A stretch of 47,158 nt of DNA from assembly GCF_015714725.1 (NCBI RefSeq), contig NZ_WBKM01000097.1, positions 1 to 47,158 on the forward strand, given 5' to 3'. How positions within the stretch are numbered: the first letter of the stretch is position 1; each line of letters opens with the position of its first letter. The translations under genes were made by a program, and so were the position numbers. The stretch is from Nostoc sp. WHI (lineage in GTDB: Bacteria; Cyanobacteriota; Cyanobacteriia; Cyanobacteriales; Nostocaceae). The notes beneath the pieces were generated by a model. The model made no database searches and was not told the origin of the DNA. It saw only the letters and a list, made by a program, of their open reading frames with translations. Shown here one piece after another: positions 8,523 through 16,991 of this stretch.

Positions 8523-11500
8523 TTATAAGCTTGGTTGCTGATCGGGAAACATACACTTATCAGAGTCACAACCACTAGGGCCAGCCTCTGTCATTTCGCC
8601 TGAATCGTAGCGGCTTAGAACTGCACAGAAATCATCTGTTTTGCGCCGTGCTTTCACCTCTTGACTTAAGCGATCGCAGGTTGGTTTGTCTATTGGTTCA
8701 AACGGCAAACGTGGGAATGATTGCAGATCGTCAAAACGAGCTAAAAGAGCTGCTGAAATATATCCTTCATCATTCTGGATAGTTTCGTAGATGCGCTGTC
8801 CAAGGGTTTCTATTTCCTCAGAGCGAAGCTCCAAAGTTGCTGATGTGTTGTGAGTCACATACCAGCGTTGAACCTGGAGGACAAAATCAAATTGGGCTAA
8901 GACTGAAAACTTAGAAATATCAATTTCATCAGCTCCAGGTAAATCAGCCCAAGATACAGAAACCGGGATTTCTACTAACCATTCACTTACCCGTGAATCA
9001 AAGGGATCGTTAAGCAAATTGCCCTGTTCATCTTTGTCTGATTGAGAGGGAATAACATTGTAGCCATAGTCAATACAAGCTAAGGCTACTGGGTCATTTT
9101 TGCCAAAGGTAATGCGGCGAATAAATCTTTGCGCTTTCGGGGGATGCCATCCTGAACTAGCATTAGTTAATAAAGCCTTAGTGCCGCTAGGTTGGACTGT
9201 AGTACAGCGATTTGGACGTTTGAGATTGTGGCGATCGCAATAATCCCAAACAACCCGATGTACAATATCTTTCCAATAACTTAAGTATTTCTTTTCCTCA
9301 CGTTTGAAAGCTAATCCTTGTGCAGTTGCCGGTCTTCCTTGTTCCCACCAGCGCAGCCAATCAACACCAAAAGCATGGACAAAGAAATCAAATAAACCTG
9401 TAAAAGAAACTCCCACAATCGGATCTAATTCACGGCTGTATTGATAGCGTGGTTCGAGGAATTTGTGATTTAAAAGTGCTGCTACAGATAAAGCCCCAGC
9501 AGTGAAAGCCTCCTCTTGTTCTTTGTAATTATGTGGGTCGATTTGATTCAGGTGAACCTCAGACAAATTGCAGTTACCAGTTAGAGTATTACCAAATACT
9601 CCTTTATGATATTCTGGTTCGTTGAAGCAATAAGTATCGTGCAAACTTGGCAATTCTTCCACACTTCTGACTATTTGCCATTTACCTTTGTATTTGGCGT
9701 CACACCCTTTGCTCACATCCAAACACTGGCAAGGAATTTGCCTACAGTTAGTAATTTGCAGGTAGTACAAATCTTGGCTGCGAACACCATAATTAGTTAC
9801 TGAACCTTGATGAGCGCAAAGATTTAAAGAAGAACGGATACCGCATTTAGCTAGTAATAACTGCACTCGATATGCACGTTCGTAATCAGAGATATAAATC
9901 CTAATGCCATTGTTATGTGTATTCGAGCCATCTGTATCCGCTAAACCAGCAATAAAGTGCAAAATGGCTTGGCGATTCCAACTAGCAATTACGTTCAGTG
10001 ACTCTGGATTTGTTTTTAAACTCTTTAAAAATTCTCCAGAAAAACCTAAGTCTGTTACATCTGTAAAAGTCGGTAGGTAGTCATAGTTTCTTTCAGGAGA
10101 CTTTCTTCCGATTACAGATAAAGCGGCTTTCTGTTCATAGAGTCTAACTTTGGCATTCCCATTTTTATCTGTAGTTCCATCTCCTACAGCTATCCCCAAA
10201 GTATAGGCATAACTTGGATCGATATTTAATCCATCTTCATAGTGAATAGTAAAAGGCTCAGTATGAATGGCATATCTACTAACATCCATCAAATCCTTAG
10301 TTTGCACTTCTTTGTATTCTTGGTCAAATCTATCTTTCACAAAGAAGCGATGATATGCGGTTACATCCAAGTAAGTACCATCTGCAAATTTGACTCGATA
10401 TAAATGGCGATCGCTACCAGTTTTAAATGGTGTTACTTGACTCCATTTTTGACCATTCCAAATCTCAGTTTCACACCCAATAACATCTTTGATTTTATGC
10501 ATTCCATCTCTAGTGATGAGCAAAGTATCACCACTCACACAGTGGAAGTTAGCGCCTATGATTTCTCCACACGGATTTAAAGCATATCGCTGCAAACGAT
10601 GTTCTAGCTCATTAGCATCAAGATTTGGATAACGTTCTTTTAACCACTGTTTTGCTGTTCCTTGTTCGTAAGCTTTCAAGAAATCAATTTTTAACTTAGG
10701 AGTTGGCAGCAAATCAATGTTTGATCGCGCCACAGCTTCACCAGCCCATTGAATCGCTCCTTCGCCACTGTAATATTGTTTGCGGACAGCATCAATACAT
10801 TCTTCTAATGTTGGCTTGCGGTGAAAAACTCTGGTGTGGTTTGCCATCCTCAGAGCATCGCGCTCTGGATCAATTCGCCAGTTGCCACTTTCATCCTGCT
10901 GCCATAAATTATCTTTGGCATCGGCGAACAAACTATCTTCGCTAGAACCTTGCCTCATGCCAGCACTATTATGTGTCAGATAGCCATCACAATAGAAACA
11001 ATGAGCTTCTTCGACTTCGATATCGTAAGTGTGGACATGATCATAACTGCCCAGTCCTTTAACACTGACTGGAATATCTAACGAGATATCAGCTTCAACG
11101 ATATAGCGTTCATAATTGGCATCAACAGTGCGAGATCCTTGGAATCCCATATCTCGCATCTCGCTATAGGTGTAAGCTTCCCGCATGATGCTAGCAGGAA
11201 CAGTGAAACCATACATTTTCAGTCCTTGTTTCACACACCCTTTAACTGAGTGTGGTGCAATGAGTGCGTTGTAACGCTCTTTAAAGGCTGGTATTGTGAG
11301 GCTGTATTTAACTTGCCATGTTTTCTGTTGTGGATGGATAATGCTAATTCTGCCAGCGATCGCCAAACTGGATAAAACTGCACTAACTTGTCTAATAAAT
11401 GACCGATAGACTGAGGTAACTAAGTGAGGGGGTCGGTTATTCACAGCACCGTCACTGTCCATTAATCCAGCTAGGTAAGCCGCCCTGATATCTACTGAAC

Positions 11501-13013
11501 CCTGCAAAATAAAACTAGGAATTGCTAGGGGAATATTTGGCTGCTTGATATAGCGATGGAAGTACTCAGCTAATCGAATAGATGAGCAGATTGATTTAGC
11601 AGTATTTTCGCCTTTGATAATGCCATGAGTAGCAGTCAATCCAAATAAAGCTAAAGCAGCATCTATTTTGGCTTGAACTCTAGCTGTGAGTTCCCTATCT
11701 AAGCTATTCATTGCCCATTCAACCCGGCCATAAGGCTTATTATACTTATTTCGACCGAGAGCAATATAGCCGTCACCGTGGCTTAACCCAATTAGCCAAG
11801 CAACCTCAGATGTCAATTCGGGAATTACAAACGATTTAGCTGTGCGACTGTTTGAGGGTCGAGATTCAGTAAAATCAGGGGGTAGATGGGTAACTGTGCC
11901 AGGTAGAACTTGTGTGTTGTGCAGTAGCCGATCGCCCTCAACTAGACTTGCGATCGCCTTCCAGGTAATTCTCCCTTGAGCATCTGCAAGAACTGCTTGT
12001 CTGTGGTTTAAAGTTGCTCTAGGGTAAGTTGCATTAGTTTCAATTTCATAAACATCCTGAAATCCTTGGTCGAATTTATCAACAACTCGCCGAAATCCTA
12101 AAGGAGTTTGTACTAAATCACCCACTTGGACATCGCAAATGGGAACAAGACCTTTGGAAGTATGAACTAAAGCATCTTCAGGGAGACAGCGCCGAATGTT
12201 GCCAGCAACAATTGTGACAGCCGCTTGATCGATTAACAAACAGCATTCAATTGAACTTAATTGTCGTCCTAGAGCTTTATTGAGAATAGAGGCACAACGC
12301 TGATAAAGTCCGGGCAATTTCACCGGATTAGCAACTCCTCCAAAGCCGTTGAGAGTTTCTCCGGCTTTTCGGACATCGCTGATATCAACTAATACTTCAA
12401 CTTCTGTTGAAAATTGTTCATTAGTGGAGAGTTCTAACAGGGTTTGATATGATTCAACCCAACCTTCACGGCTATCTCCAACGTGAATAGTGACGCTGTT
12501 GCCTTCTATATTTGTTTCAGTATATTCACGTCGCAGTTGTTGAAGAGTGCTGCCAATTTCACCTTGTACAGTGACATTCAAATGATTACGGATGGGGGGC
12601 AACTGATTGATAAATTGTGGTTCTAGAACGGCTCCAGTTCCACAACCCATCATTGCCAAATCCATCATTAATCCGAAGGCACTCCAGTCTTCTAGATTGG
12701 TAGAGGTGCAATTATAAGCGCCGGAAAAATTCTTTGGCTTGGTTATCCAGTCTGTACCACCAACCCATAGCCAGCGTCCACTGGGCATAGCTTTCAAGTT
12801 GCGCTGCATCTGATCGAGGATGTCGGCTTCTTCTTGAGTTAGCTTCCCCAGCTTAATTAAGCCTAGTAGAGTGCGATCGCATACGTCATCCCATGTTTCC
12901 CTTAGTCCCGCCTTGGTACGGCGGCTATAAGTTCTAAAAAATACGGGATTAGCAGCCGGTGCAGTTTCGGGAAACTTTGCACTCTGGCGTTTTCTTTCGA
13001 GTTCTCGAACCAT
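8523..13013 (-). CDS. nrdJ: Adenosylcobalamin-dependent (class II) ribonucleotide reductase with two inteins
   Basis: The reading frame gives 1496 residues; removing the two inteins (407 and 323 residues) leaves a 766-residue reductase, close to the usual monomeric RTPR length. It reduces ribonucleotides to deoxyribonucleotides using B12. The radical-site cysteine is Cys815 in NPCGEI. Cys102 in YNCTST and the cysteine after the second intein (Cys1148, CNLSEVHL) would form the redox pair, and the C-terminal shuttle pair is Cys1482/Cys1487 (GCDSDKCMF). Intein 1 sits between GNIRR and SAGM, intein 2 between ANFH and CNLSEVH. The gene stands alone. I found no cobalamin-riboswitch core (GCCACTG) in the 350 bp upstream. 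Inteins in cyanobacterial ribonucleotide reductases are known. Confidence 0.92.
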   Translation of the reverse strand: MVRELERKRQSAKFPETAPAANPVFFRTYSRRTKAGLRETWDDVCDRTLLGLIKLGKLTQEEADILDQMQRNLKAMPSGRWLWVGGTDWITKPKNFSGAYNCTSTNLEDWSAFGLMMDLAMMGCGTGAVLEPQFINQLPPIRNHLNVTVQGEIGSTLQQLRREYTETNIEGNSVTIHVGDSREGWVESYQTLLELSTNEQFSTEVEVLVDISDVRKAGETLNGFGGVANPVKLPGLYQRCASILNKALGRQLSSIECCLLIDQAAVTIVAGNIRRCLPEDALVHTSKGLVPICDVQVGDLVQTPLGFRRVVDKFDQGFQDVYEIETNATYPRATLNHRQAVLADAQGRITWKAIASLVEGDRLLHNTQVLPGTVTHLPPDFTESRPSNSRTAKSFVIPELTSEVAWLIGLSHGDGYIALGRNKYNKPYGRVEWAMNSLDRELTARVQAKIDAALALFGLTATHGIIKGENTAKSICSSIRLAEYFHRYIKQPNIPLAIPSFILQGSVDIRAAYLAGLMDSDGAVNNRPPHLVTSVYRSFIRQVSAVLSSLAIAGRISIIHPQQKTWQVKYSLTIPAFKERYNALIAPHSVKGCVKQGLKMYGFTVPASIMREAYTYSEMRDMGFQGSRTVDANYERYIVEADISLDIPVSVKGLGSYDHVHTYDIEVEEAHCFYCDGYLTHNSAGMRQGSSEDSLFADAKDNLWQQDESGNWRIDPERDALRMANHTRVFHRKPTLEECIDAVRKQYYSGEGAIQWAGEAVARSNIDLLPTPKLKIDFLKAYEQGTAKQWLKERYPNLDANELEHRLQRYALNPCGEIIGANFHCVSGDTLLITRDGMHKIKDVIGCETEIWNGQKWSQVTPFKTGSDRHLYRVKFADGTYLDVTAYHRFFVKDRFDQEYKEVQTKDLMDVSRYAIHTEPFTIHYEDGLNIDPSYAYTLGIAVGDGTTDKNGNAKVRLYEQKAALSVIGRKSPERNYDYLPTFTDVTDLGFSGEFLKSLKTNPESLNVIASWNRQAILHFIAGLADTDGSNTHNNGIRIYISDYERAYRVQLLLAKCGIRSSLNLCAHQGSVTNYGVRSQDLYYLQITNCRQIPCQCLDVSKGCDAKYKGKWQIVRSVEELPSLHDTYCFNEPEYHKGVFGNTLTGNCNLSEVHLNQIDPHNYKEQEEAFTAGALSVAALLNHKFLEPRYQYSRELDPIVGVSFTGLFDFFVHAFGVDWLRWWEQGRPATAQGLAFKREEKKYLSYWKDIVHRVVWDYCDRHNLKRPNRCTTVQPSGTKALLTNASSGWHPPKAQRFIRRITFGKNDPVALACIDYGYNVIPSQSDKDEQGNLLNDPFDSRVSEWLVEIPVSVSWADLPGADEIDISKFSVLAQFDFVLQVQRWYVTHNTSATLELRSEEIETLGQRIYETIQNDEGYISAALLARFDDLQSFPRLPFEPIDKPTCDRLSQEVKARRKTDDFCAVLSRYDSGEMTEAGPSGCDSDKCMFPDQQPSL
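9573..10541 (-). mobile_element. Intein 2 of nrdJ with LAGLIDADG endonuclease
   Basis: This covers residues 825-1147 of the precursor, 323 residues. It begins CVSGDTLLITRDG (splicing block A) and has the block B-like VTAYHRFFV. The endonuclease motifs are TLGIAVGDGTT and FIAGLADTDGS. It ends GNTLTGN, with Cys1148 as the +1 extein residue. The terminal dipeptide is Gly-Asn rather than the usual His-Asn, which some inteins tolerate. The +1 Cys is also the presumed active-site redox cysteine of the reductase. Confidence 0.88.
10968..12188 (-). mobile_element. Intein 1 of nrdJ with LAGLIDADG endonuclease
   Basis: This covers residues 276-682 of the precursor, 407 residues. It begins CLPEDALVHTSKG and has a TLNHRQAVL segment (block B-like). 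The endonuclease motifs are WLIGLSHGDGYI and YLAGLMDSDGAV. It ends CDGYLTHN with Ser683 as the +1 residue. The canonical Cys1, His-Asn and +1 Ser suggest a splicing-competent intein. The insertion point is inside the conserved reductase motif NIRRSAGM. Confidence 0.9.
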
Positions 13014-13365
13014 ATATTAGGTGTCTTGCGTTCTGGTTGCGTGCGGACAGATTATGACTATACGCCAAGTAGTTTTAGGATTAAAGATTGTCAAATTGCC
13101 CACTTTGCGCTACCTCTACGCCGTATAGATTTCAACAAAAATTTATAATGTATAATGTCGATTCCCCTCTGACATAGCTAAGTACTACGTTGCGATTAGA
13201 ACATAAATTAATGCAAATGCGATCGCCTTTGGCGTTGCCCCTTGGGCGATCGCTGGTGGAGAGACAGGATTTAACAACTGATCGCTAGTGCGTAACTTTT
13301 GCTAACACTCATAACAGTTAATTACGTCTACGATCTGAAATTAAGAGATAATCACTGAAGCCATC
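13014..13365. other. Intergenic region between nrdJ and the Uma2 gene
   Basis: No gene is seen. Divergent promoters for nrdJ and the Uma2-family gene should be here. A hairpin-capable segment has a HIP1 octamer in each arm, GCGATCGCC at 13219-13227 and GGGCGATCGC at 13244-13253. Confidence 0.4.
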
Positions 13366-14145
13366 ATGCTAGAGTACAATCCCTTGGCTTGCTTGCCCTC
13401 ATCTGAGGAACTACCAGACTCTGACGATACCCCAGTGGATAATGAATTACAAGATTTGATTCCCGGTTTGCTCAAAGCGATTCTGGCAATGGCTTGGCCA
13501 GAACGCATGGATTGGTATTTTGGCGTAGATATGGGTATTTATTATGACCCAGATTTACCAGCAATAGTCCCAGATGGGTTTTTGAGTTTGGGCGTAGAGC
13601 GATTTTATGATGAAAACCTCCGTCCCAGTTATGTGCTTTGGGAAGAGAGGAAATTACCGATATTAGTGTTGGAGGTAGTATCTAAAACGTACCGTGGTGA
13701 GTACTCGACCAAAAAAGCAGAGTATGCAAGATTGGGAATTTTGTATTATGTAGTTTACAACCCCTTTCGTCGCCGCAAGCCACGTTTAGAAGTTTACAAA
13801 TTAGTTAACAATGCTTATGAATTACATGATGGGAATCTAGTTTGGTTGCCAGAAATAGATTTAGGAATTGGCATCGAACGAGGAACTTATCTAGGCATAC
13901 CACGGGAGTGGATGTATTGGTATAACCAACAAGGACAACGGTTTTTAACACCAGAAGAAAAGGAAAAACTTGCTGAACAAAAAGCTCAACAGGCAGACCA
14001 AAAAGCTCAACAGGCAGAACAAAAAGCTCAACAGGCAGAACAAAAAGCTCAACAGGCAGAACAAAAAGCTCAACAGGCACAGCAAGAAACCCAATTATTA
14101 CGAGAACGGTTGCGATCGCTTGGCGTAGATCCTGATTTAATCTAA
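13366..14145 (+). CDS. Uma2-family (DUF820) PD-(D/E)XK nuclease-like protein with heptad-repeat tail
   Basis: This 259-residue protein has the Uma2 core, common and multicopy in cyanobacteria: an acidic residue in AIVPDGFLSLGV, then ILVLEVVSKTY followed by KKAEYARLGILYYVVY, which carry the presumed nuclease acidic and lysine residues. No biological role is established for most members; many resemble mobile or defence-linked nucleases. Residues 204-238 are five near-exact QKAQQAE/D heptads encoded by a 21-bp tandem repeat, predicting a coiled coil, and the protein ends LRSLGVDPDLI. A hicB/hicA locus follows 52 bp downstream. Confidence 0.82.
   Translation: MLEYNPLACLPSSEELPDSDDTPVDNELQDLIPGLLKAILAMAWPERMDWYFGVDMGIYYDPDLPAIVPDGFLSLGVERFYDENLRPSYVLWEERKLPILVLEVVSKTYRGEYSTKKAEYARLGILYYVVYNPFRRRKPRLEVYKLVNNAYELHDGNLVWLPEIDLGIGIERGTYLGIPREWMYWYNQQGQRFLTPEEKEKLAEQKAQQADQKAQQAEQKAQQAEQKAQQAEQKAQQAQQETQLLRERLRSLGVDPDLI
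13975..14079 (+). repeat. 21-bp tandem repeat inside the Uma2 gene, 5 units
   Basis: Five copies of the 21-bp unit GAACAAAAAGCTCAACAGGC plus A; the second copy has one change (GACC). The period is seven codons, so each unit encodes one coiled-coil heptad. Confidence 0.9.
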
Positions 14146-14197
14146 AAACTTTCTGCTACATTAACAAAGTACACACTAATAGAAAGTCAAGTAATCT

Positions 14198-14401
14198 ATG
14201 AATATAAAAGTAGTATTAGAACCAAGCGATGAAGGTGGTTATACAGTTTTCGTTCCTACACTTCCCGGATGTATTAGTGAAGGCGAAACTATTGATGAAG
14301 CGGTAGAAAATATTCGAGAAGCGATAAAACTTTACTTGGAACCACTGGAAGAAGAATTGATAGTTGAACAGGGAGCCATAGTCAAGGAATTGGTTTTGTG
14401 A
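14198..14401 (+). CDS. hicB: HicB-family antitoxin
   Basis: This 67-residue protein has the HicB partial RNase H fold signature: EPSDEGGYTVFVPTLPGCISEGETIDEAVENIREAIKLYLE split over the first 50 residues. It lacks an obvious added DNA-binding domain. It would normally neutralise a HicA mRNA interferase. Its stop overlaps the GTG of the downstream hicA by four bases (GTGA), the usual coupled arrangement. The hicA here carries an in-frame stop, so this antitoxin may have no partner at this locus. Confidence 0.85.
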   Translation: MNIKVVLEPSDEGGYTVFVPTLPGCISEGETIDEAVENIREAIKLYLEPLEEELIVEQGAIVKELVL

Positions 14402-14625
14402 CTAAAGTTCCCAGTTTGTCATACATTGAGATTATTACAGCTTTAGAGTGAGATGGATGGACAGTTGTACGTCAAAGAGGTAGTCACATTAGACTACAAA
14501 AACAAATGCCGGATGAAGTTTTGAAATTGACTGTTCCCGCCCATCGACCAGTCAAACGCACTACACTGGCTAAGATATTAAAACAAGCTCGGATAAACTT
14601 AGAAAAATTTTTAGATTTGTTGTAG
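14398..14625 (+). pseudogene. hicA: hicA toxin gene with in-frame TGA
   Basis: Read from the GTG at 14398, the frame encodes TKVPSLSYIEIITALE, then TGA at 14449-14451, then DGWTVVRQRGSHIRLQ and on to LEKFLDLL and a TAG at 14623, 75 codons in all. This is a full-length HicA apart from the stop. In the family an Arg or Lys usually precedes DGW, so a CGA to TGA transition is the simplest explanation. The catalytic His lies in GSHIRL downstream of the stop, and there is no ATG restart before it. Either the toxin is dead or the base is a sequencing error. Confidence 0.8.
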
Positions 14626-14656
14626 AGTCCAAACATTTAAATATTTTTATCGTTAG

Positions 14657-14692
14657 CGATCGCTCGGTGTAGATCCTGATTCTCTGTCCTGA
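14657..14692 (+). pseudogene. Relic of a second Uma2 gene 3' end
   Basis: The frame reads RSLGVDPDSLS and stop, matching the RSLGVDPD end of the Uma2 gene 540 bp upstream, including the HIP1 site just before it. Nothing else of that gene remains recognisable between hicA and the array. Confidence 0.5.
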
Positions 14693-14742
14693 ATTGCTGT
14701 AAAGACTCATTGACGAAGCTCCGAGGTTCATTAATGGAGTTC

Positions 14743-14973
14743 AAAGACTCGCTCACGAGTATAAAAGACTCGTTCACGAGTATCAAAGACTCATCCGCGA
14801 GTATCAAAGACTCATCCACGAGTATCAAAGACTCGTCCGCGAGTATCAAAGACTCGTCCGCGAGTATAAAAGACTCATTCACGAGTATCAAAGACTCGTC
14901 CGCGAGTATCAAAGACTTGTCCACGAGTATCAAAGACTCGCTCACGAGTATAAAAGACTCGTCCACGAGTATT
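14743..14973. repeat. 21-bp tandem array A, 11 units
   Basis: Eleven full units of AAAGACTCGTCCGCGAGTAT plus C or A, with substitutions at a few fixed positions, and degenerate units on both sides (about 14701-14742 and 14974-14994). Most units contain the inverted repeat ACTCG-N4-CGAGT, so each could form a small hairpin. Both strands stay open because the period is a multiple of three, so the 98-codon frame on the plus strand (SIKDSSA heptads) is probably not a gene. It fills most of the gene-free 14626-15068. Confidence 0.88.
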
Positions 14974-15067
14974 AAAGACTCATTACAGCAATTTTCATTT
15001 ATTTAGAAAACACTCTCGCGTTCTTCTTTGCGCCTTTGCGTGAGACAAAAAATCTTTCCGTCCTGTA

Positions 15068-15081
15068 ATTACGAATTACGA
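15068..15081. repeat. STRR, ATTACGA x2, inside a gene end
   Basis: Two ATTACGA heptamers, followed by ATTACCC. On the minus strand this sequence provides the last codons (VIRNS) and the stop codon of the TPR gene. Confidence 0.75.
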
Positions 15082-16991
15082 ATTACCCTATCAAGACTTG
15101 CACTCACACTTTCAGCATCCGGTGACTTCAATCGCTGCAAAATCTCTAAAGCTGGTTGCAAATAGGATACCGCTTTAGTGTATTCACCCTGTTGTTCTGC
15201 CAAATGTCCTAAGCACCACAGAGTTATTGCTTTGCCTTGGACATTACCAATGCGTTCTTCTATTTCCAAAGACTGACTATAGAGTGCGATCGCTTGATCC
15301 ACATCCCCTTTGTTGGCGTAGATACTTGCCAGTTGGTGCAACGTCGCTGCTTTGCCTTGGACATTTCCAATGCGTTCAGTTATTTCCAAAGACTGATTGT
15401 AGAGTGCGATCGCTCCATCCACTTCCCCTTTATTGGCGTAGATATATCCCAGACAGTGCAACGTCGCCGCTTTGCCTTGGACATTCCCAGTGCGTTCATC
15501 AATTTCAAGAACTTGATTGTAGAGTGCGATCGCCTCATCCAGTTCCCCTTTATTGACGTAGATATCTGCCAGTTGGTGCAACGTCGCCGTTTTGCCTTGG
15601 ACATTTCCAATGCGTTCAGTTATTTCCAAAGACTGATTGTAGAGTGCGATCGCTTCATCCACTTCCCCTTTGTTGGCGTAGATATATCCCAGATTGTTCA
15701 ACGTCGCCGCTTTGCCTTGGACGTCACCAATGCGTTCATTTATTTCCAAAGAGTGATTGTAGAATGCGATTGCTTCATCCAGTTCCCCTTTGTTGGCGTA
15801 GATACCTGCCAGACAGTGCAACGTCGTCGCTTTGCCTTGAACATCACCAATGCGTTCAGATATTTCCAAAGACTGATTGTAGAGTGCGATCGCTTCATCC
15901 ACATCCCCTTTATTGGCGTAGATAATTCCCAGATTGTGCAACGTCGCCGCTTTGCCTTGCACATCACCAATGCGTTCAGTTATTTCCAAAGACTGATTGT
16001 AGAGTGCGATCGCTTCATCCACATCTCCTTTATTGGTGTAGATAATTCCCAGATTGTGCAACGTCGCCGCTTTGCCTTGCACATCACCAATGCGTTCAGA
16101 TATTTCCAAAGACTGATTGTAGAGTGCGATCGCTTTCTCCCATTCTCCCAAATCATTATATATGTAACCGAGTTCGTGGAGAATGCTGGCTTTGATTCCT
16201 GCTAAACTTTCATCTTCTTCAGTTAACTTTAAAGCTTCTAGCAAAAAATCTTCTGCTTTTTTCGCCTCACCAATACTCCTGTAAGCAACCCCTAACTCCT
16301 TTGAAATAGTAATGCGGGTGCGTATATCAGTTGATTCTTCCATTAGCAAGCGCTCAAGTAAATCAATCCGCTCTTGCCTTTCTAGTAAATCTAAACTTCC
16401 TAATATTCTCTCAGACTGAATAGTTTTTTCAATAGCTAACTCTTGAGTAGACTGGACAGTTTGAAAATAAAATACTCCTTTTCTCCATGCCCAAAAATCT
16501 GGGGCATATTTTGCCAAACGCATTAGTGCATGATCTGGTAAAAATATCAGTACAGGGTGAGGAACGCTATAAGTAAAAGCGTCTCGCACAAAGTTCAAGT
16601 CTTGCAGTACAGGCGGATATTTTCCAGACAAACCAATGGACTTTTCTAAACCGATAACAATTAAGACTAATTTTTTATCCGCCTCTAAATGAATTTCTTT
16701 TAAATCACCAATAATCTCATCCCTTAAAAAACGCAAATTCGGATCAGCAAAATTGAGAATTTCAAACTGAATATCTTGACATCGAGGATGCTTGTCGAGG
16801 ATTTCAATTAAAATATTTCTATCTTCAGCAAAGTTAACAGCAACAAACCCAATCGTTAACTGAGTGTCAGCAAAGTCAACAAAGGTTAATAGTTCCGCTA
16901 ATGACTGCTGATTGATTTGCACAAAAGTTTCTTTTTGCAAATTTAACTTAGGGGTTACTTGTAGCTGATTTGAGTGCTTCTTGAAAAGCAT
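15069..16991 (-). CDS. TPR protein with an N-terminal NTPase-like domain lacking a P-loop
   Basis: This 640-residue protein has ten tetratricopeptide repeats of 40 residues from about residue 224 to 630, of kinesin-light-chain type (ATLHNLGIIYANKGDVDEAIALYNQSLEI). Eight are nearly identical in DNA. The first 205 residues are not TPR: alternating hydrophobic strands (LVLIVIGLEKS, HPVLIFLPDHALMRLAKYAPDFWAWRKGVFYF) look like an NTPase core, but I see no Walker A motif. The gene start overlaps the upstream ATPase gene by 44 bases, and there is no later start before the conserved part, so the two are coupled. A role as scaffold or sensor for the ATPase is inference. The C terminus is formed by an STRR. 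Confidence 0.8.
   Translation of the reverse strand: MLFKKHSNQLQVTPKLNLQKETFVQINQQSLAELLTFVDFADTQLTIGFVAVNFAEDRNILIEILDKHPRCQDIQFEILNFADPNLRFLRDEIIGDLKEIHLEADKKLVLIVIGLEKSIGLSGKYPPVLQDLNFVRDAFTYSVPHPVLIFLPDHALMRLAKYAPDFWAWRKGVFYFQTVQSTQELAIEKTIQSERILGSLDLLERQERIDLLERLLMEESTDIRTRITISKELGVAYRSIGEAKKAEDFLLEALKLTEEDESLAGIKASILHELGYIYNDLGEWEKAIALYNQSLEISERIGDVQGKAATLHNLGIIYTNKGDVDEAIALYNQSLEITERIGDVQGKAATLHNLGIIYANKGDVDEAIALYNQSLEISERIGDVQGKATTLHCLAGIYANKGELDEAIAFYNHSLEINERIGDVQGKAATLNNLGYIYANKGEVDEAIALYNQSLEITERIGNVQGKTATLHQLADIYVNKGELDEAIALYNQVLEIDERTGNVQGKAATLHCLGYIYANKGEVDGAIALYNQSLEITERIGNVQGKAATLHQLASIYANKGDVDQAIALYSQSLEIEERIGNVQGKAITLWCLGHLAEQQGEYTKAVSYLQPALEILQRLKSPDAESVSASLDRVIRNS
15231..16190 (-). 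repeat. 120-bp tandem repeats encoding the TPRs, 8 units
   Basis: Eight 120-bp units begin at 15231, 15351 and so on, each opening with a TTTGCCTT-type sequence on the plus strand. Most keep a GTGCGATCGC (HIP1) at the same place. The last unit diverges after about 16140. The similarity suggests recent duplication or gene conversion. Confidence 0.85.

Noticed and set aside
13014..13365. Cobalamin riboswitch upstream of nrdJ
   Set aside because: No GCCACTG-type B12 box in the minus-strand leader.
14449..14451. TGA in hicA as selenocysteine
   Set aside because: The family has Arg or Lys here, no SECIS-like hairpin follows directly, and cyanobacteria are not known to use selenocysteine widely.
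14710..15006. 98-codon frame of SIKDSSA heptads as a coiled-coil gene
   Set aside because: The frame is open only because the repeat period is a multiple of three; the opposite strand is also open and there is no ribosome site or codon evidence.
15237..16205. 322-codon frame antisense to the TPR gene
   Set aside because: It is a by-product of the 120-bp repeat, which is divisible by three; the TPR frame has clear family support.
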